Assembly (NCBI GenBank): GCA_964036155.1
Contig: OZ038423.1
Span: forward strand, 25,745,249-25,809,248
From: Diploscapter coronatus
Lineage: Eukaryota > Nematoda > Chromadorea > Rhabditida > Rhabditidae
Direction of reading: 5' to 3'
Length of the DNA stretch: 64,000 nt
Below, piece by piece: positions 60,001 through 64,000 of the stretch. Made by a program: the position numbers and the translations under genes. Numbering within the stretch: position 1 is the first letter of the stretch; every line of letters starts with the position of its first letter. The notes beneath the pieces are model-generated. The model saw nothing but the letters and a program-made list of their open reading frames with translations. It made no database searches and had not been told where the DNA came from.

Positions 60001-62246
60001 GTCTTGTTAATTGGAATCGTAACTTCTCGGAGCTGATTTTCGAGCCATTTCTGGAAAGAGTTCAATTTGAACAATTATAAATCGCTTTAAATCACCGCAA
60101 TATTAACCGGGTGGTGGTCGAAGAATTTGCATTGCAGCAGCTCTTCAATGATGTTCACAGGGAGGCGAGAACCACTTGCTTCAGAAAGTTGACGAGTGAT
60201 AGGCTGGAGAGCGCATCTGCAAATTTATGGCTAAATGAAAATAAGCTGGAAAAGTAGTATCCTTTAGAGAATGGGAAAAACTACAGTAAATTATTCTCAT
60301 CTTTGAAAAGTTTCAATAAGTCATTTTTGAAGCCCACATTTTTAGAAAAACTAGGAATCCCACCTTTTCCCCAACTCCGTATCAGAAAGGCAATGCGTTT
60401 GCAGCAGAATTCGAAGAACGTTCACGTGTCGAGGAACGATCACAACCTGAAAAAAATCAAGTTTAAAAAGGTAAAAGAAATGTTAAAGAATCAAGTTTCT
60501 AACCTTGCACTTCAAAATTTGACTAAGATACTCGATCAAGAGTTGAGTCTTCGCAGCAACCAAACAGGAATGAATGTAGAGTAGGGCGTGGGCGAATGGA
60601 GCGTGATTCGGGGGGACTTCAGCTGTTTCTGAAAAATATAAGTTGTGTGTTTGTCAAAGATTATAATTTTTTTAAATTGTACTTTTTCATGAGCAAATCT
60701 AATTTCCTACCAATTTCCATGTCATCCTCCTTTATCGCTTCTGCCGGCGAAGTAATTTTCCTCGCCATTTTCAAAAACTCAATGACTTTCTGATCTGTGG
60801 GAACATTGATGACATTCGAGGGGTGGCTGGAACAAATTCAATAAAAGAACAACTTTAAAAAATATTACTAAGTTATTGAAGGAATCGCCAAAATTGCTGC
60901 AAAACACATCGTCTTGTGCGCGTCCGACGCTTCGAAAGTTCGAGTGCACAAGTCCAGCAGAAGTTGATTTTCTTTGGTCGAAAATTTCAACTGAAAAACG
61001 CGTATTCTTTGAAAGATAAAAAAAATCTGACCCCAGAAACCAGATTTAGGGTGATGGCAACGAACAAAACGTCTGTCAGAGGCTCGGGGGAATTCCTGAA
61101 AATTGAGAAAATGTTCAAGATCTAGAAGATAAAAATTCCAAAAATATAGAAAATAAAAATGACCTGCTAAGTTTGTTCTCGATAATGTCGTAGATTCTAT
61201 TACTGAGGAGCTGCATCGAAGGACGGGCTCTTTGCACCTGGGCTCCAATCAGGCTGGACTTGTCCGCTATCAAAGGACAAACCAACTTCACCAATGCATC
61301 ATCGTCCAGACTGGAAAATTCAATTCTCAAGAGAAAATAGGAAATTTGAAAAATCACCATTCCGTAGCAAGGCGAATAGACAAAGCTGCATCCCTCCTGT
61401 TTTCGCTCAGCATCTTCAAAACCGGAATCACCTTCTTTGGGCAGAGAATGAGAATCTGAAAATTCGAGGGAAAATTTGAAAAGAACGAAGGTTCCTACAT
61501 TTTTCAAGAGCTGAAACCGATTCCGACCCCTCAAGCTTTCGTCGTGTTGCTGGAGCTCCAGTGCAGAAGAAATGATAGAGTTCAACATTCCTGGCACATT
61601 CAGAAGGATCTGGAAGAAGAAATGTTAATTTTGAAAACCAAATGCAAACTGACATGAATTAGCAAATCCACCCCGATTTCCGAGTTGAGCAGAACAGCGA
61701 CAAGTTTGTTGTCAGGGATGATCGAAGGAAAATGCATCCTCAGCAGAGGCAGAATAATTTCTAGTTCAGACACATCTTCAGACGACGGAAATGCGAAAGT
61801 GTCCATATTTTTTCCTGAAATAACCGAATTTTCAAAAATTCGAAGAGAAACATTCCAAGTACCTGCTTCAAGTTGCCTGTAGACGCTTTTCAGCTTGTCT
61901 TCTGCCGTTTCCGGGGGGTTCTTGAAGGGTTTGTTGGGAAGATTGGCAAAATCGACAGAAGCCAAGTCCAACACTCGGTTTGCACCATCGAGAACGATCA
62001 AGCGGCCAAGAAGCGATTTCTGGAAAAGTTTCAAATGTTGATTTTCTGGAATTTCCGAAAGTTCAAATTTCTCACCAAATTCTCCACATTGTCCGGATTT
62101 TTGGCAACCACCACGAAAGAGGCGAGGAGTCTTGGGAGAAACGGGGAAAGAAGCGAGTTGTCGAAAGAAGAAAGTCGCTTATCGAATGTCCCGTCTAACA
62201 AAGCACCGAACAGAGGCCGGAGGCTGACCAAATCCAAATTCAGCAT
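57008..62246 (-). CDS. ints-2: Integrator complex subunit 2
   Basis: INTS2 is a scaffold of the Integrator complex, which cleaves snRNA and other nascent RNAs with RNA polymerase II. About 20 minus-strand exons with short introns encode an all-helical protein. Stretches that line up with vertebrate INTS2 include VLDLASVDFANLPN near the start (human SIVALLSVDFHAL), HDESLRGRNR (human DEESLGGRRR), LVKLVCPLIADKSSLIGAQV, CAALQPITRQLSE, KMPIRYMLSVVETRPRDFKN (human QIPIKFLIRQAQG), QRLWLRLEHVVPRMLCE (human NKLWMVLNTVMPRRLW), DPLARTEVRLEDIYEKPPLI, PSLYFASEFIIEMLN (human PSMHICLDFIPELIA) and DVKRRIFAVALLVQIAKK (human EKQIFAIQLLSHLCI). The start follows a CTTTCAG acceptor two bases upstream (likely trans-splicing). 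The last exon ends INAELPST, stop 57008-57010. An intron at about 57131-57700 carries an inverted repeat. Confidence 0.9.
57142..57660. repeat. Inverted repeat with tRNA-like core in an INTS2 intron
   Basis: CTTCTTGTAAAAGCTGC at 57144-57160 recurs inverted at 57643-57659, enclosing about 500 bp in the only large INTS2 intron. Within it, on the minus strand at 57383-57460, is a box-A-like TGGTATAGTGATCAG, a 4-bp stem/7-nt loop (CCTT CCCAGAA AAGG), and a GATCAACTC that fits the box-B consensus about 35 nt later. The T and acceptor stems pair poorly, so this is at best a tRNA-derived relic. Confidence 0.4.
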
Positions 62247-62484
62247 CTCTGAAAGATCATTGAAATTTCAAATCGAAATCAAATTTCAGAAGATATTTTT
62301 CTGCGGAAATTTAAACCCGCTTCGATGTCCGATGAAAAAATCGCATGGAAACTTTATTTAGTCATTTCTAATGAAAAATAAACGAATTTATGTACAGAAA
62401 GAAGGATCAAAATAACTGCAATTAATGTACCCATTATCACGGAAGAATGCAATTAAAATCGATAAGAAATTCGGTTTCCCTGAA

Positions 62485-64000
62485 TTAGAACATGGAGAAA
62501 TTCGTTCCGAAAGTCCGGTTGGTCCATCTTGCGATTTGATTTGAGCCTGAAAATTTTAAATTTAAAAAAATTTCATTTTTGACTAACCGATATAAACCAA
62601 GGCAGTAACAACTAACGCAGCCCCTGGGTTCATTCCAACGGCTAAAACAGATGTCAAAGCGACAGTTTTTGCGGCGAAGGCCTGAATTTTACATGTTGTA
62701 TTTCTTTTGACTACGTAAACTTTCCTCCCAGAATGAGGAAAGGAAAAATAGTGAGTGAAAAAGAAAACATAGAACAAGAAGTACTATTTGGGAGGAAAGT
62801 CTACGCAGCTCATTTTTCCTAATTTTTCAATTAAAAAAATGTTAAATTCACCTGTTCGCTCCTCTTCACTCCATTTCTGCAGTACGTCGTGAAATGCTCG
62901 CAGTTGTCGAATAGAATATTGTAGCCTTTTTCTCCAAGCTTAAAAATTAGCATAACTTCAAAGTTTAAAGCCTCATATTTTAAAATAAAAAATCATATCT
63001 CAGAAAAAACGAAATTACCCTGCTCTTAGCCCTATCAACAATAATAACCGGAGGGAAGGGTTTGTGAAATCTATCCATTGAATTGTTCACCCTGACCAAG
63101 TCATCTGAAGCGATGCGTAACAATAAATCGGATCGAACCTGAAAAATTAAAGAATTGAATATTCTGAAGATAGAATTGTAAAGAAAATGAGAATATTTAA
63201 TGTAACATAAATTTTTTAGGCTCACGTAGTTCTCTCATTCTTTTTTTAGATAATATATCTATTTTTAGTCAAAAATTCGTACCTCAGCCCGCTCGCCTTT
63301 TTTGACACTGCCAATTCGACTGTAGAAGGGAAGCGATTCGTCCAGAGTGTATTTGTCGCCTTCGGGGGTCGAAACGTGAATCACCCGGGGCTCCCCCTCT
63401 TCCAGACCGACGTAAATCGCCCAGTGCTGAAAATTTAGAATATTTTAAGGATAAAGATTCTTGAATAAACATTTTTTAAAGTAGATCTTTATAAAAATCG
63501 TATTGCACTTAAACACAAGAAATTGAAAATAGGATAAGGTAAGTGGACGAAGTTCTTTTACATAAGATTTACAAGTGGTTTTAAAAGCTTTAAAATTAAA
63601 TTCCATGGCCTACAGAATAAATCCTTCTCTTAGCCTGTCCAATAACTCTCTTGAATTCGATGCAGTCGCCAACTTTAACAGTCTCCAGAAGTTCTTCTCC
63701 ACTCATCCAATCCGATATCAAAGGGCTATTGGGAGGTTCCATTATCTGAATTTTCGAAATAACATAGTTCGTATCAAAGATTTTCATCAGGCTTTTCTAA
63801 AGTCCTAAAAGGATAAAAAAATTAAATTTGAAAAATTCGTACTGTAGCTTTTAATTTGATAGGCAAAATTTTAGAAATAGAAAGATTTGGCATCGCTAAA
63901 AATTCAAGATAGCGTGATGAAATGATAAAATATTCGATACCTTGCTCTCCAATTTCGAACATTTCGGATCTCTATCGTAGAAAAATATGTCTTCCACTTC
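62485..64000 (-). CDS. LRAT-domain protein (5' part beyond the window)
   Basis: LRAT/H-REV107-type proteins are thiol acyltransferases or phospholipases of the NlpC/P60 superfamily. The visible exons read, from the right edge, EVEDIFFYDRDPKCSKLESK, then a domain opening VKVGDCIEFKR and (after an intron) HWAIYVGLEEGEPRVIHVST with the two catalytic-type histidines. It continues with PFYSRIGSVKKGERAEV and FDNCEHFTTYCRNG, the NCEHF block with the nucleophilic cysteine. The end (AVGMNPGAALVVTALVYIG) is a hydrophobic segment, then RWTNRTFGTNFSMF and stop 62485-62487, consistent with a C-terminal membrane anchor as in LRAT/HRASLS enzymes. The sequence N-terminal to the domain is longer than usual and runs out of the window. 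Its substrate is unknown. Confidence 0.8.

Overview
The window is nuclear DNA from a nematode, most likely a rhabditid. The evidence is AT-rich intergenic sequence, many small exons, introns often only about 41-60 nt ending in TTTCAG or TTTAG, strong acceptor sites just upstream of start codons (compatible with spliced-leader trans-splicing), nematode-only families (ET-module secreted proteins, SRA/SRE-type chemoreceptors), and orthologues of well-known worm genes. All gene models were assembled by eye from splice sites and reading-frame phase. Internal exon edges are good where I give them and approximate elsewhere.

Layout. 1-11539 (+): a WNK kinase whose 5' end lies before the window, with two candidate last exons separated by a 2-kb fold-back repeat. 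13769-16953 (+): a 7TM receptor. 17228-18384 (-): a synaptophysin-family vesicle protein. 20191-21185 (+): an unrecognised four-TM protein. 22069-22887 and 24715-25266 (+): two ET-module/Ly6-like secreted proteins. 28824-31246 (+): a peptide-receptor-like GPCR. 31786-33228 (-): an SRA/SRE-superfamily chemoreceptor. 35120-36613 (+): a secreted multi-repeat cysteine-rich protein. 36980-37861 (+): a third ET-module protein, probably GPI-anchored. 38730-46785 (+): intersectin, as a short EH-SH3 form and a downstream DH-PH-C2 block that joins it in frame. 48138-53987 (-): an RSBN1/DPY-21-type JmjC histone demethylase. 54763-56700 (+): the SET histone chaperone, head-to-head with the demethylase. 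57008-62246 (-): Integrator subunit 2. 62485-64000 (-): an LRAT-domain protein cut by the window end.

Functionally the window mixes a sensory and synaptic middle (three GPCRs, synaptophysin, intersectin) with a chromatin and RNA-processing right end (RSBN1/DPY-21, SET, INTS2). There is no operon-like pathway, CRISPR array or prokaryotic element. The most informative observations are: (1) intersectin, where the short-form stop codon is built from the splice donor that would otherwise extend the protein into DH-PH-C2; (2) four YDxPP motifs at the start of the DH-PH-C2 block; (3) the 2-kb TTAA-flanked fold-back repeat between two alternative WNK C-termini; and (4) several distinct non-autonomous inverted-repeat elements sitting in introns.
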